A stretch of 64,000 nt of DNA from Bradyrhizobium paxllaeri (GCF_001693515.2 NZ_CP042968.1:4340001-4404000); one strand, 5' to 3'; shown: positions 25,061 through 33,989, counted from the first letter of the stretch. Numbers and translations: made by a program. Notes: a model not told the origin generated them from the sequence alone.

Positions 25061-26602
25061 ATGTTCAACGCCGATCGACCCTTTCAAGATCAAGACCCAC
25101 TCGAGCAGAACGTGCGCAGCGGTGCCGAGGGGGCATGCGTCGGCGCGTGGGATCTCGAGCTATCGACCCTCAAGTTGAGCTGGTCCAGCGCCGCGCGGAA
25201 GCTCTTCGGCGTCGAGTTGGATGCCCCTGTCGATTATGACCTCTTCCTGTCCCTGCTCGATGCGCAGGATCGCGACCGAACGGCCGAGGCTGTACAACAG
25301 TCGATCGCTACCGGATGCAGTTTCGATGTTCAGTACAGGGTGCGCCGGCACTCGGATGAAGGTCACTGGGTGCGTGCGCTGGGCACGACCGTCAATGGTC
25401 CCGACGGCGCTCCCGCCCGGCTCAGCGGCGTGATGATCGACATCAACCGCGAGAAACGTCTTGAGGACGCGGTCCGGACGCGCGAGCGGCACTTTCGCTC
25501 GATTCTGGACACGATTCCGGACGCGATGATCGTGATCGACCAGCATGGAATCATGCAGTTCTTCTCCAGCGCCGCCGAGCGTCAGTTCGGTTACAGCGAA
25601 CCCGAGGCGATCGGGAGGAACATCAGCGCGCTGATGCCAGAGCCGGACCGCAGCCGTCACGACGGCTATATCGCGCGTTACCTGAAGACCGGCGAACGGC
25701 GCATCATCGGCATCGGGCGTATCGTCACCGGCATGCGCAAGGACGGCACCACATTTCCGATGCATCTGACCATCGGCGAGATGCATTCCGCGGAAAGGCC
25801 CTTCTTTACCGGCTTTGTCCGCGACCTCACCGAGCAGCAACAGACCCAGGCGCGGCTGCAGGAGCTGCAGTCCGAACTGGTCCACGTCTCCCGCCTGAGC
25901 GCAATGGGCGAGATGGCTTCTGCCCTCGCCCACGAGCTCAACCAGCCGCTGTCGGCGATCAGCAATTATATGAAGGGATCGCGCCGCCTGCTGGCCGGCA
26001 GCAGCGACGCCAACGCGCCGAAAATCGAAGTCGCGCTCGATCGCGCCGCGGAGCAGGCGATCCGTGCCGGCGACATCATCAGGCGGTTGCGCAATTTCGT
26101 CGCCCGCGAAGCGTCCGAGAAGCGCGTCGAAAGCCTTTCAAAGATGATCGAAGAAGCCGGCGCGCTCGGGCTCACCGGCGCCCGCGAACAGGGCGTATTC
26201 CTGCGCTTCAACCTGGATCCGACCTGCGATCTCGTGCTTGCCGACAGGGTCCAGATCCAGCAGGTGCTGGTCAATCTATTCCGTAATGCGCTGGAAGCGA
26301 TGGCGGCCTCGACGCACCGGGAGCTGATTGCCTCAAATATCAGGGCTGCAGACGACATGATCGAAATTGCCGTTTCCGACACCGGCTCCGGCTTCGCCGG
26401 CGATGCGCTTACACACCTGTTCCAGCCATTTTTCACAACGAAAGAGGCCGGCATGGGCGTCGGCCTTTCCATCAGCCGCACCATCATCGAAACCCATGGC
26501 GGGCGGATGTGGGCCGAAACCAACAGCTCCGGTGGCGCGACCTTCCGCTTCACGCTGCCCGCCGCGCATGCCAAGGATATGACCGATGCCAGCGAACGCT
26601 AA
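25061..26602 (+). CDS. fixL: Oxygen-sensing haem-PAS histidine kinase FixL
   Basis: A 513-residue sensor kinase. The first PAS domain lies at about 25-130 and the haem-binding PAS at about 142-258. The haem-ligand histidine is His200 (in [11 protein letters not shown]) and Arg220 lies in GIGRIVTG; both are at the same numbers as in the studied Bradyrhizobium FixL. The phosphorylated histidine is His291 ([10 protein letters not shown]), followed by the ATP-binding domain ([15 protein letters not shown]). Haem without oxygen activates the kinase, which phosphorylates FixJ. The stop overlaps fixJ by 17 bp. Confidence 0.96.
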   Translation: MFNADRPFQDQDPLEQNVRSGAEGACVGAWDLELSTLKLSWSSAARKLFGVELDAPVDYDLFLSLLDAQDRDRTAEAVQQSIATGCSFDVQYRVRRHSDEGHWVRALGTTVNGPDGAPARLSGVMIDINREKRLEDAVRTRERHFRSILDTIPDAMIVIDQHGIMQFFSSAAERQFGYSEPEAIGRNISALMPEPDRSRHDGYIARYLKTGERRIIGIGRIVTGMRKDGTTFPMHLTIGEMHSAERPFFTGFVRDLTEQQQTQARLQELQSELVHVSRLSAMGEMASALAHELNQPLSAISNYMKGSRRLLAGSSDANAPKIEVALDRAAEQAIRAGDIIRRLRNFVAREASEKRVESLSKMIEEAGALGLTGAREQGVFLRFNLDPTCDLVLADRVQIQQVLVNLFRNALEAMAASTHRELIASNIRAADDMIEIAVSDTGSGFAGDALTHLFQPFFTTKEAGMGVGLSISRTIIETHGGRMWAETNSSGGATFRFTLPAAHAKDMTDASER

Positions 26603-27203
26603 GGTTTATGTCATCGACGACGATCCGGCGATGCGCGACTCGCTGGATTTCCTGCTGGGTTCGGCCGGCTTCAGCGTCCGTCTTTTCGATTCCGCGCAGG
26701 CTTTCCTGAACGAGGTTGCGAACCTCGAGCCCGGCTGTGTAGTCACCGACGTACGCATGCCCGGCATCGACGGCATGGAACTGCTGCGCCAACTGAACGC
26801 GCGGCCGCGAAAACTCCCGGTGATCGTCATGACCGGCCATGGCGACGTGCCGCTGGCCGTCGAAGCGATGAAGCTCGGGGCGCTCGATTTCCTGGAAAAG
26901 CCGTTCGAGGACGACCGGCTGATCGGCATGATCGAGGCCGCCCTTGCGGAACGCGAGAGCAACTTGAAAGGCGAAGCGTTGTCGGCCGACATGGCAGCGC
27001 GCGTCGCCAGCCTCACCCAGCGCGAACGCCAGGTGATGCAGGGGCTGGTGACGGGCCAATCGAACAAGGCCATCGCCCGGGAATACGACATCAGCCCGCG
27101 CACGGTGGAGGTCTACCGGGCAAACGTGATGACCAAGATGCAGGCCGGCAATCTTTCCGAACTGGTGCGGTTTGCGATCCGGGCAGGCTTCGTCGAAGAT
27201 TGA
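26586..27203 (+). CDS. fixJ: Response regulator FixJ
   Basis: A 205-residue two-domain regulator. The receiver has the acidic pocket VIDDDP and the phospho-acceptor Asp55 ([10 protein letters not shown]), with Lys in FLEKPFED. The C-terminal LuxR-type helix-turn-helix has [18 protein letters not shown]. FixL phosphorylates it at low oxygen, after which it activates fixK. Its ATG overlaps the end of fixL, giving coupled translation. A perfect FixK box spans its stop codon. Confidence 0.96.
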   Translation: MPANAKVYVIDDDPAMRDSLDFLLGSAGFSVRLFDSAQAFLNEVANLEPGCVVTDVRMPGIDGMELLRQLNARPRKLPVIVMTGHGDVPLAVEAMKLGALDFLEKPFEDDRLIGMIEAALAERESNLKGEALSADMAARVASLTQRERQVMQGLVTGQSNKAIAREYDISPRTVEVYRANVMTKMQAGNLSELVRFAIRAGFVED

Positions 27204-27213
27204 GGCAGGTCAA
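27200..27213 (+). promoter_or_regulatory. FixK/FNR box over the fixJ stop
   Basis: TTGAGGCAGGTCAA is a perfect site that includes the fixJ stop codon. The predicted start near 27248 would fall at the ATG of the next gene, or about 60 nt before the alternative ATG at 27310. It may allow feedback on the receiver gene. Confidence 0.5.
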
Positions 27214-27246
27214 TTCGGCGGCTGGAAAAGCCTCTACTCTGTCGGC

Positions 27247-27684
27247 ATGATCGACACCCGCCACAGTGCCACAGATAAAGCCAGCGTGGGCCTTCCGCCC
27301 CGGAAGGCGATGGTCTACGTCGTCGATGACGATTACGATGTCCGGACGTCGCTGCGATTTCTGCTGGAGACCGAGGGTTTCGACGTCCGGACCTTCCGCA
27401 GCGGAACCGCGCTGCTCGGATCCTCCACCCGCAATCGAGCGGATTGTCTCGTGATTGACTACAAGATGGCGGAGCTCGACGGCCTGGAACTGGCCTATCG
27501 GCTGCGAAGGCTCGACGTTTCAACCCCGATCATTCTGATCACGGGCTATCCCGACCAAGGCATCTCGGCCAAGGCCAGTTTGGTCGGCGTGCGCCACGTG
27601 CTCTTGAAACCCAACCTGGACGGCAACCTGGTCGATTGCGTTCGAAACGCCATCAATGCGCCGAACGCGGCGAACCAGTCCTGA
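27247..27684 (+). CDS. Receiver-only response regulator between fixJ and fixK
   Basis: A 145-residue single receiver domain with acidic VDDDYDV near residue 25 and the phospho-acceptor Asp in CLVIDYKMAE. It lacks any DNA-binding domain. Bradyrhizobium carries the same kind of lone receiver between fixJ and fixK2. It may act as a phosphate sink or modulator of FixL. The ATG at 27247 is used here; an ATG at 27310, closer to a GGAAGG site, would give about 124 residues and keep the whole receiver. Confidence 0.85.
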   Translation: MIDTRHSATDKASVGLPPRKAMVYVVDDDYDVRTSLRFLLETEGFDVRTFRSGTALLGSSTRNRADCLVIDYKMAELDGLELAYRLRRLDVSTPIILITGYPDQGISAKASLVGVRHVLLKPNLDGNLVDCVRNAINAPNAANQS

Positions 27685-27713
27685 AGCCGGTCGGCTCCCC
27701 TCCGTAAAACCCC

Positions 27714-27730
27714 GTAGGGGATCTCCCTTA
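27714..27730 (+). promoter_or_regulatory. Probable FixJ-binding site in the fixK promoter
   Basis: GTAGGGGATCTCCCTTA agrees at 13 of 17 positions with the FixJ site of the Sinorhizobium fixK promoter as I recall it (GTAAGTAATTTCCCTTA). It lies 74 bp before the fixK ATG, in the only intergenic stretch of the fixL-fixK block where a FixJ site is expected. Confidence 0.6.
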
Positions 27731-27803
27731 GGATATCGCCCCAAATATCGGGCAGCTAAAATCCCAATTACACCAAAGCCATCCCGCATCGAGGAGATGG
27801 CAA

Positions 27804-28508
27804 ATGCTCACCCAGACGATCACCGCCGCGGCAGTCCCGGCAGCCAAGGTTTTCCCCGCCCCGCGCGCCCAGAGTGTTCCAGCCGTTGATCAGTTCAGCG
27901 TGATCGCGACCTGCGCGGGTGTGATCGCCACCGAATTCTCCTACCGCAAGGACGAGGAAATCTACGGCGAGGGCGAGCCTTGCGAATACGTCTATCAGGT
28001 GGTCCGCGGCGCGGTGCGCACCTACAAGCTCCTCAACGACGGACGGCGGCAGATCGGCGCATTCCACCTGCCCGGCGACGTGTTCGGCCTCGATGCCGGT
28101 ACGGCCCATCGCCTGACGGCTGAAGCGATTGGCGAGACCACGGTCCGCCTGGTGAAGCGGCGCAGCCTCGAAGCCGTCGCCGGATCGAATGTCCAGGTAG
28201 CCCATAACCTCTGGATCATGACCGCAAGCGACCTCCGGCATGCCGAAGACCATATGCTGCTGCTGGGCCGCAAGACCGCGATGGAAAAAGTTGCCACCTT
28301 CCTGCTGGAGATGGACCGCCGGCTCGCCAAAGCCGGCATGATGGCGCTGCCGATGTGCCGCCGCGACATCGGCGACTATCTTGGCCTGACGCTCGAGACC
28401 GTTTCGCGGGCGCTTTCACAACTCAGCGACCAGGGCATTCTGGTGTTCTCCAGCGCCCGCCAAATCGTGCTACGCAATCGCCAGCGACTGGCGGATCTGG
28501 ACGCCTGA
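27804..28508 (+). CDS. fixK: Crp/Fnr-type regulator FixK (FixK2-like)
   Basis: A 234-residue activator starting after GAGGAG. It has the cAMP-binding-like beta-roll (EYVYQVVRGAVRTYKLL, HLPGDVFGLD) and a helix-turn-helix with DYLGLTLETVSRALSQL. It lacks the FNR cysteine cluster. One cysteine, Cys185 in LPMCRRD next to the DNA-reading helix, corresponds to the redox-sensitive Cys183 of B. diazoefficiens FixK2, two residues offset. It is the likely activator of the many TTGA-N6-TCAA sites in the left 29 kb. Confidence 0.95.
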   Translation: MLTQTITAAAVPAAKVFPAPRAQSVPAVDQFSVIATCAGVIATEFSYRKDEEIYGEGEPCEYVYQVVRGAVRTYKLLNDGRRQIGAFHLPGDVFGLDAGTAHRLTAEAIGETTVRLVKRRSLEAVAGSNVQVAHNLWIMTASDLRHAEDHMLLLGRKTAMEKVATFLLEMDRRLAKAGMMALPMCRRDIGDYLGLTLETVSRALSQLSDQGILVFSSARQIVLRNRQRLADLDA

Positions 28509-28549
28509 GAGTAAGCTGGGGCAAAAGCCGGAAGGATGGGAGGTGCCGG

Positions 28550-28807
28550 ATGAACAATTATCGCGTCTCCTTCTACAAGGATCTCTGCAATTCCGACGGG
28601 CACAGCTTCAAATGCCTGCAGCGCCAGATCGATGTCCAATCGGACGAACCTTCCCAGGCGATAGTGCTGGCAGAGCGGTTGGTGGATAACGAACGCCTCA
28701 ACGCCGATTGCGTCGAGGTCATGCACCTGAGCGGTCATCATGAGTTCGAACATCCCGCGGTCTATTCGCCCGTGCGCAGCAAGCATTCATGGAACCGCGT
28801 CGCGTAA
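28550..28807 (+). CDS. Small conserved hypothetical protein after fixK
   Basis: An 85-residue soluble protein starting MNNYRVSFYKDLCNSDGHSF after a GGGAGGTG ribosome-binding site. It has two N-terminal cysteines and a histidine-rich middle (MHLSGHHEFEHP). The frame upstream of this ATG is not protein-like. It follows fixK by 41 nt and may be co-transcribed with it. I do not recognise a function. Confidence 0.65.
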   Translation: MNNYRVSFYKDLCNSDGHSFKCLQRQIDVQSDEPSQAIVLAERLVDNERLNADCVEVMHLSGHHEFEHPAVYSPVRSKHSWNRVA

Positions 28808-28902
28808 GGAATTGATCGCGACGTTAATTGAAGCTCGAGCACTTGCGAGCCTGCGCGGTCGGCTGCCCCCGCCGTACCATGTAATCTCGTGCTGGCGTCG
28901 AT

Positions 28903-28916
28903 TTGATCCACGTCAA
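28903..28916 (+). promoter_or_regulatory. FixK/FNR box with no protein gene behind it
   Basis: TTGATCCACGTCAA is a perfect site. It predicts transcription from about 28951 to the right, into a short region that ends in an intrinsic terminator at 29009-29054. Confidence 0.75.
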
Positions 28917-28950
28917 TGCGAAACCGGCGAAATGCGGAGATGGTCGATCT

Positions 28951-29054
28951 ACATGCCGGACGAGGATGTCCCGCATCACTCGGCGATCTCGCCGTTTTCT
29001 CCTAAGACTGCCCCGCCATCGTCGGTTGTAGCGACCGCGTTGCGGGGCATTTTT
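28951..29054 (+). ncRNA. Candidate FixK-controlled small RNA (~100 nt)
   Basis: The start is inferred from the FixK box centre at 28909.5 plus 41.5; the end is the U-run of the terminator. The RNA would contain a short perfect hairpin (CGGCGA-TC-TCGCCG, 28981-28994, followed by TTTTCT) and a second larger hairpin. No credible ribosome-binding site or protein is present. It is convergent with the aminotransferase gene, whose stop begins at 29076. No known RNA family is claimed. Confidence 0.45.
29009..29054 (+). terminator. Rho-independent terminator
   Basis: TGCCCCGC (29009-29016) pairs perfectly with GCGGGGCA (29042-29049), with an inner CGGT/ACCG stem, and five U residues follow (29050-29054). 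It lies 93 bp after the perfect FixK box, and also lies between convergent transcription units. Confidence 0.75.
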
Positions 29055-29075
29055 ATGGATGTCCGCAAATCCGGA

Positions 29076-30344
29076 TCACACTTCCAGCTCGCGGACGGCC
29101 TTGAAGCCATGCGAAGCCGCCTGCAACGCCTCGTCGATATCGGCTGCACGATGCGCCGACGACAGGAACATGTTGTGCTGGGGATGAAAGAACGCGCCGT
29201 GGCGTAGCGCGGCCGAGCAGAACGCCCTGCCCTTGCGTACCTCCGGATCGCCCTCGAACAGCATCAGCGGCATCGGCGGCGGACCGCTCTGGCGGATGGC
29301 TATGCCATGTTCACTCGCCAGCGCGGCCAATCCCTCACGCAGCCTCAAGCCCATCGCACGGATATGTCCGGGCACATCGGTCTCGCGCGCGATCCGCAAC
29401 GTCGCCCGCGCCGCCGCCATGGCCACCGTGCCGCACCAGAACGATCCGGTGACGAATATTTTGGTGGCGGCTTCGCGGAAGCGATCATTGCCGGTAACAG
29501 CGGCGAGCGCGTAGCCGTTGGCAATCGCCTTGCTCCAGGCGCACAGGTCCGGACGCACGCCGAGCGATTCCCAACTCCCTCTGATATCAAGGCGCAGTCC
29601 CGCTCGCACTTCATCGATGATCAGAGCGGCGTTGGCCGCATCGCAAGCCGCGCGCGCAGCTTCGGCAAATTCTTTCGTCGGCAATTCGAGATCGCGTCCC
29701 ATGTCGTGGCGGAAAGCCGTCACCAGGATCGCGGCGAGATCCTTGCCCGCTTGCTCGACGGCCGCTTGCAGGCTCTGGACATCGTTGTACTCGAAATGCA
29801 GGAGATGCGCGCGGTCCTCGGCCGTCACGCCGGCAACGCTCGGCGAGCACCATGGCAGCGCGCCGTGATAGCTGCCGCGCGCGACCAGCACCTTGCGGCG
29901 TCCGGTGCCGGCGCGTGCGATCGTCACGCAGCTTGTCGTCGCGTCGCCGCCGTTCTTCTGAAACATCGCCCAGTCCGCATGCGGCAGCATGGCGACGAGA
30001 TCCTCGGCAAGCTCCACCATCACCTCGCCCGGACCGTTCAGGCAGTCCCCTTTGGCAGCCTGCGCCGCGGCCGCCGCCTGAACTTCGGGATGCCGATGGC
30101 CGAGCAGGATCGGCCCCCAGCTGCACATGAAATCGATGTACTCGCGCCCATCGACGTCGCGCACGCGGCACCCCTCAGCGGAGGCGAAGAATTGCGGGTA
30201 GCCTTCTGGAAGCCGCGCGGCATTCAGATGGCCCCACATGCCACCGGGAACGACCCGCTGGGCCCTCGCTCGCAAGGTCGCATCCGCTGTCTGCGTTTCG
30301 CTTAACCGCGCTATGTGCTGGGTCATGACGTTCTCGTGATGCAT
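29076..30344 (-). CDS. Class III aminotransferase (glutamate-1-semialdehyde aminomutase-like)
   Basis: A 422-residue pyridoxal-phosphate enzyme. Typical motifs are ALIIDEVRAGLRL, with the cofactor-binding aspartate, and AWSKAIANGY, with the Schiff-base lysine. The N-terminal PGGMWGHLNA and FMCSWGPILLGHRHPEV are aminomutase-like. A housekeeping hemL is usually much more conserved, so this may act on another omega-amino or amino-acid substrate. An alternative start (ATG at 30326, preceded by GAGAA) would remove six residues. Confidence 0.8.
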   Translation of the reverse strand: MHHENVMTQHIARLSETQTADATLRARAQRVVPGGMWGHLNAARLPEGYPQFFASAEGCRVRDVDGREYIDFMCSWGPILLGHRHPEVQAAAAAQAAKGDCLNGPGEVMVELAEDLVAMLPHADWAMFQKNGGDATTSCVTIARAGTGRRKVLVARGSYHGALPWCSPSVAGVTAEDRAHLLHFEYNDVQSLQAAVEQAGKDLAAILVTAFRHDMGRDLELPTKEFAEAARAACDAANAALIIDEVRAGLRLDIRGSWESLGVRPDLCAWSKAIANGYALAAVTGNDRFREAATKIFVTGSFWCGTVAMAAARATLRIARETDVPGHIRAMGLRLREGLAALASEHGIAIRQSGPPPMPLMLFEGDPEVRKGRAFCSAALRHGAFFHPQHNMFLSSAHRAADIDEALQAASHGFKAVRELEV

Positions 30345-30553
30345 TTCGTTTGACAGAACCGAGCCTCAGTGGCGCGGGCGTCACGACCATCAAACCATCG
30401 CGCATGACAGGCGACAAGGTCCCATAGCCGGCCTGATCACAAATGCGCGGTTCCCAATGGGATCAATCCGATCGGGTGGCTTTTGGCTTTCTAAAGCAAT
30501 AAAAGACGAGCTCCCGTTTGATCATCCCTTGCCGCAATCGTTTCGGAGCAACG

Positions 30554-31189
30554 TTGAACGTCCATCGCCCCATTGCCTTCGTCGCGCTTGTTGCATTCGC
30601 GTCGCTCACCCTCGCGGGCTCCGCGATGGCGCAAAGCACGATTGCGGCTAACGTCGCCAAACCGGTGTCCCTCCCCAACATCGCCATCGGGTCTGAAAAG
30701 GCGCCGGTCACCATCACCGAGTATTCGTCGATGAGCTGCCCGCATTGCGCGGCGTTCGGCCAAAATGTTTTTCCGATGCTGCGTTCGAAGTATATCGACA
30801 CCGGCAAGGTGCGTTTCGTGTTCCGCGAATTCCCGCTCGACATCAAAGCGGCCGCAGCCTCGATACTGGCGCGCTGTATCGGCAAGGGCGATTCCGAAAA
30901 GTACCTCGCAGCAGTCGAGCTGTTGTTCAAGTTGCAGGACCGCCTGATGACGCAGACCAAGGAAACGCTGCTCTATGTCGGTAAGCAGCACGGTATGAGC
31001 GAAGAGGACGTCAAGACCTGCGAGGAAGACCAGGCGCAGTTCGACAAGCTGAGCAACGATCAGCAGTACGCCCATCGGGAATTGAAGGTTACCTCAACGC
31101 CGACGTTCTTCCTCAACGGTGTAAAGCTGCAAGGCTCGATGTCGTTCGAGGAGCTGGAAGAACGGATCACACCGTTGCTCAAGAAATAG
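30554..31189 (+). CDS. DsbA-like thioredoxin-fold protein, secreted
   Basis: A 211-residue periplasmic thiol oxidoreductase. The preferred TTG start at 30554 follows GGAG and gives a clean signal peptide ending SAMA-QS. The active site CPHC lies in SSMSCPHCAAFG. The cis-proline stretch is STPTFFLNG. It probably helps form or repair disulfides in exported proteins. A longer in-frame TTG at 30518 lacks a good ribosome-binding site. No partner genes are adjacent. Confidence 0.87.
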   Translation: MNVHRPIAFVALVAFASLTLAGSAMAQSTIAANVAKPVSLPNIAIGSEKAPVTITEYSSMSCPHCAAFGQNVFPMLRSKYIDTGKVRFVFREFPLDIKAAAASILARCIGKGDSEKYLAAVELLFKLQDRLMTQTKETLLYVGKQHGMSEEDVKTCEEDQAQFDKLSNDQQYAHRELKVTSTPTFFLNGVKLQGSMSFEELEERITPLLKK

Positions 31190-31272
31190 CACGGCGCACC
31201 TCCCGGAAGCCCCTTGTCCGGCGCCGCTGCCTCGCCGATGATGCCCCCAACAAACATCTGGGGGAGAACGCC

Positions 31273-32241
31273 ATGACCGCGGCTGTACGGGTATTGCTGG
31301 CAGCCGTGTGGCTGCTGTCGGGCGTCGTGGCGGCCTCGGCGCAAAACTATCCGAGCAGGCCGGTACGCGTCGTGGTCGGCTTTCCTGCCGGTGGACCGAC
31401 CGACGTCATCGCCCGCGTCGTCGCCCAGAAGCTTAGCGACAATCTCGGCCAGCAATTCTTTGTCGAGAACATCGGCGGCGCCGGCGGCAACACCGCGGCC
31501 GGCCAGGTCGCCCGCATGGCGCCGGACGGCTACACCATCATGGTGGTCAGCACCGGCTTCGTCGTTAATCCCAGCCTCTACGCCAAGGTGCCGTATGATC
31601 CGGTCAAGGATTTCGCGCCGGTGACGCTGGTTGCGGTTTCGCCGAATGTCGTGGTGGTCAACCCGCAGGTCGCTGCCAGGACATTGCCCGAACTGGTGCA
31701 GCTCATCAGGGACAATCCCGGCAAATACAGCTTTGCGGGGCCCGGGGTCGGATCGACGCCCCATCTGGGCGGCGAGCTGTTTCGCCTCGCCTTCAAGCTC
31801 GATCTGGTCCACGTCCCTTTCACGGGCGCCGCCCCGGCCATTCAAGCGACGGTCGGCGGACACACGCCGATCGCTTTCACGGCGCTGCCGCCTGCTTTGT
31901 CCGCGGTGCAGAGTGGACAGTTGCGCGCGCTCGGCGTTGCCTCGGCCGAGCGTGCCGCAGGCCTGCCCAACGTGCCGACCTTTGCCGAACAGGGCGTGAG
32001 CGATCAGGAAGCCGACACGCTGACCGGTATTGTCGCGCCGGCCGGAACCCCGAAGGCGGTCATCGATCTGCTCCATCGCGAGATTGCCGGGATCGTCGCG
32101 CAACCCGACGTCAGGGAACGCCTCACGACGCTCGGCTTCAAGGCGGTTGCGAACACGCCGGATCAGTTCGGCGCGCGGATCAGGCTTGAGATGGACAAGT
32201 GGGGCAAGGTCGTACGCGATGCAAAGTTGCGGATCGAATAG
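31273..32241 (+). CDS. Bug-family tripartite tricarboxylate-type binding protein
   Basis: A 322-residue periplasmic binding protein with a signal peptide (cleavage after VVAASA) and the Bug signature start YPSRPVRVVVGFPAGGPTDVIAR. The conserved GGAGGNTAAGQVA region follows. These bind carboxylated compounds for TctAB transporters, but no TctA or TctB gene is adjacent, so it is an orphan. GGGGAG lies before the ATG. The ligand is unknown. Confidence 0.9.
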   Translation: MTAAVRVLLAAVWLLSGVVAASAQNYPSRPVRVVVGFPAGGPTDVIARVVAQKLSDNLGQQFFVENIGGAGGNTAAGQVARMAPDGYTIMVVSTGFVVNPSLYAKVPYDPVKDFAPVTLVAVSPNVVVVNPQVAARTLPELVQLIRDNPGKYSFAGPGVGSTPHLGGELFRLAFKLDLVHVPFTGAAPAIQATVGGHTPIAFTALPPALSAVQSGQLRALGVASAERAAGLPNVPTFAEQGVSDQEADTLTGIVAPAGTPKAVIDLLHREIAGIVAQPDVRERLTTLGFKAVANTPDQFGARIRLEMDKWGKVVRDAKLRIE

Positions 32242-32246
32242 TGCGT

Positions 32247-32537
32247 TCAGCAGCCCTGGTTGGATGACGGCTGCTCCACAGCGGCATCCACGATCCTGGT
32301 AAAGGTCAGGCCGATACGGTTCTTCTGGATCCAGGCGACCCGGCACTCATGCACGATCGAGGGATCCTTTGCCATCACGAGCCGAAAGTGTTTCGGGACG
32401 AAGGCCGGGTTGTCGACGTCGATCGCCGCCCCCGCGGGCGAGATATTCCGCACCACGCAGGACATGACGGAACCGCCCGAAGAGACATAGGCGGGCTCGT
32501 CGATCAGGGTTCGCGGATACTTGCGTTTCTCTTCCAT
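32247..32537 (-). CDS. PilZ-domain protein
   Basis: A 96-residue single PilZ domain starting MEEKRKYPRTLIDEPA, with RTLIDEPAYV and a NISPAGAAIDVDNP stretch similar to the c-di-GMP-binding RxxxR and (D/N)xSxxG motifs. The arginine motif here is RKYPR and the second is RNISPAG. It probably responds to cyclic di-GMP, but lacks any output domain, so its target must be another protein. It converges on the Bug gene with 5 bp between stops. Confidence 0.8.
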   Translation of the reverse strand: MEEKRKYPRTLIDEPAYVSSGGSVMSCVVRNISPAGAAIDVDNPAFVPKHFRLVMAKDPSIVHECRVAWIQKNRIGLTFTRIVDAAVEQPSSNQGC

Positions 32538-32786
32538 CCTGTTCGTCCCGTTCTGGATCGATCCCGGCTAAACCGCAACGCTAGCGCAAAACCTTAAACA
32601 AGTCGGCGTGTGCGCCGCAGCGATAGACCGGACTTGCCATAGCGTCAGGACCATTGTGCAGAGCGGCACGAAATCGCGGATCGGCTATCTGCACATGTGC
32701 TCCGCGTCGCCATGGGCTTGCCGATTGCGGCGACGGCACGCTAGCTTTTCACCAATGACTGGCACGCGGACACGACGGACCCACAC

Positions 32787-33989
32787 ATGATCTTGAACGC
32801 AGCGATCGCAAGCTCTGCCGATCTCGCGGGCGACCAGGCGGTGATCGCCCGGGCCGAAGCCATATGTGAGGATGTCGCGAAAGCGTCCGACGATATCGAA
32901 ACCGCGCGGCGGCTGCCGCCGGCTCTGCTCGACAAGCTGCACGACGCGCAATTGTTCCGGCTGTTGCTGCCCCGTTCGACCAACGGGATCGAAACCGATC
33001 CCGTCACTTTCTTCCACGTCATCGAAACCATTGCCAAAGCAGACGCTTCCACCGCCTGGTGCCTCAGCCAGGCCGGTGGCTGCGCGATGTCGGCGGCGTA
33101 TCTCGACTTGCCGGTGGCCCAGGCGATCTTCGGCGATCCGCGCGCCGTGCTGGCGTGGGGTCCCGGCCCCAAGGTCCGCGCCGTCGAATGCGAGGGCGGC
33201 TACAGGGTGACCGGAGCGTGGTCCTTTGCGTCCGGCGGCCGGCACGCGACCTGGCTCGGGGCGCACTGCCCGATCTATGCAGCCGACGGCTCGCCCAAAC
33301 GCGACGCCAATGGAGCCCCGCTCGAACGCACCATGCTGGTACGCACCGAAGACGTCGAGTGGACCGACATCTGGAATACGGTCGGGCTGCGCGGCACGGC
33401 CAGCGACCAGTTCGCGCTCAACGACTTCTTCGTGCGCGCGGACCATTCGATTACCCGCGAGTTCGACCGCGAATGCCGCGAGCGCGGCCCGCTCTACCGC
33501 ATGAGCAACCACACCTGCTACCAGGTCGGCTTTGCCGGCGTTGCCTGCGGCATCGCCCGCACCGCGCTCGACAATTTCGTCGAGACGATGCGCAACAAGG
33601 TGCCGCGTGGCGCGAGGATGTCGCTGCGCGACAATGCGGTGGTTCAAAGCAACCTCGCCCAGGCGGAAGTCAATCTCCGCGCCGCGCGCGGCTACGTGTT
33701 GCAGTCGATGGCCGACACCTGGAAGGATCTTGGCGCCGGCGCGACGATTACGGTGGCGCAGCGCATGAACATCCGCATGGCCTCCACCCATGCCATTCAC
33801 AAGGCGCGCGAAGCGGTCGACTTTGCCTACAACGCCGCGGGCGCCACCGCGATCTTCGAGAACCATCCGCTGGAGCGGCGATTCCGCGACATCCATACGG
33901 TGACCCAGCAGTTGCAGGGCCAGCTCCGGCATTTTGAAACCGTCGGCGCCTGGATGATGGGCGTCGATACCGATCTCAGCTTTGTTTAG
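32787..33989 (+). CDS. Acyl-CoA-dehydrogenase-like flavoprotein (flavin-dependent monooxygenase group)
   Basis: A 400-residue enzyme of the acyl-CoA dehydrogenase fold. The N-terminal helical domain has LPPALLDKLHDAQLFRLLLP, and the middle has AWSFASGGRHATWLG and WNTVGLRGTASDQF, which place it with the HpaB/two-component flavin monooxygenases of this superfamily rather than with true fatty-acid dehydrogenases. It is followed 12 nt later by a VOC protein, so an aromatic or small organic substrate is plausible. A long open frame antisense to it is a coding shadow. Confidence 0.8.
   Translation: MILNAAIASSADLAGDQAVIARAEAICEDVAKASDDIETARRLPPALLDKLHDAQLFRLLLPRSTNGIETDPVTFFHVIETIAKADASTAWCLSQAGGCAMSAAYLDLPVAQAIFGDPRAVLAWGPGPKVRAVECEGGYRVTGAWSFASGGRHATWLGAHCPIYAADGSPKRDANGAPLERTMLVRTEDVEWTDIWNTVGLRGTASDQFALNDFFVRADHSITREFDRECRERGPLYRMSNHTCYQVGFAGVACGIARTALDNFVETMRNKVPRGARMSLRDNAVVQSNLAQAEVNLRAARGYVLQSMADTWKDLGAGATITVAQRMNIRMASTHAIHKAREAVDFAYNAAGATAIFENHPLERRFRDIHTVTQQLQGQLRHFETVGAWMMGVDTDLSFV

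Noticed and set aside
31060..32346. Open frame antisense to the Bug-family gene
   Set aside because: Lies over the whole signal-peptide and Bug-signature gene; composition is a shadow of GC3 bias.
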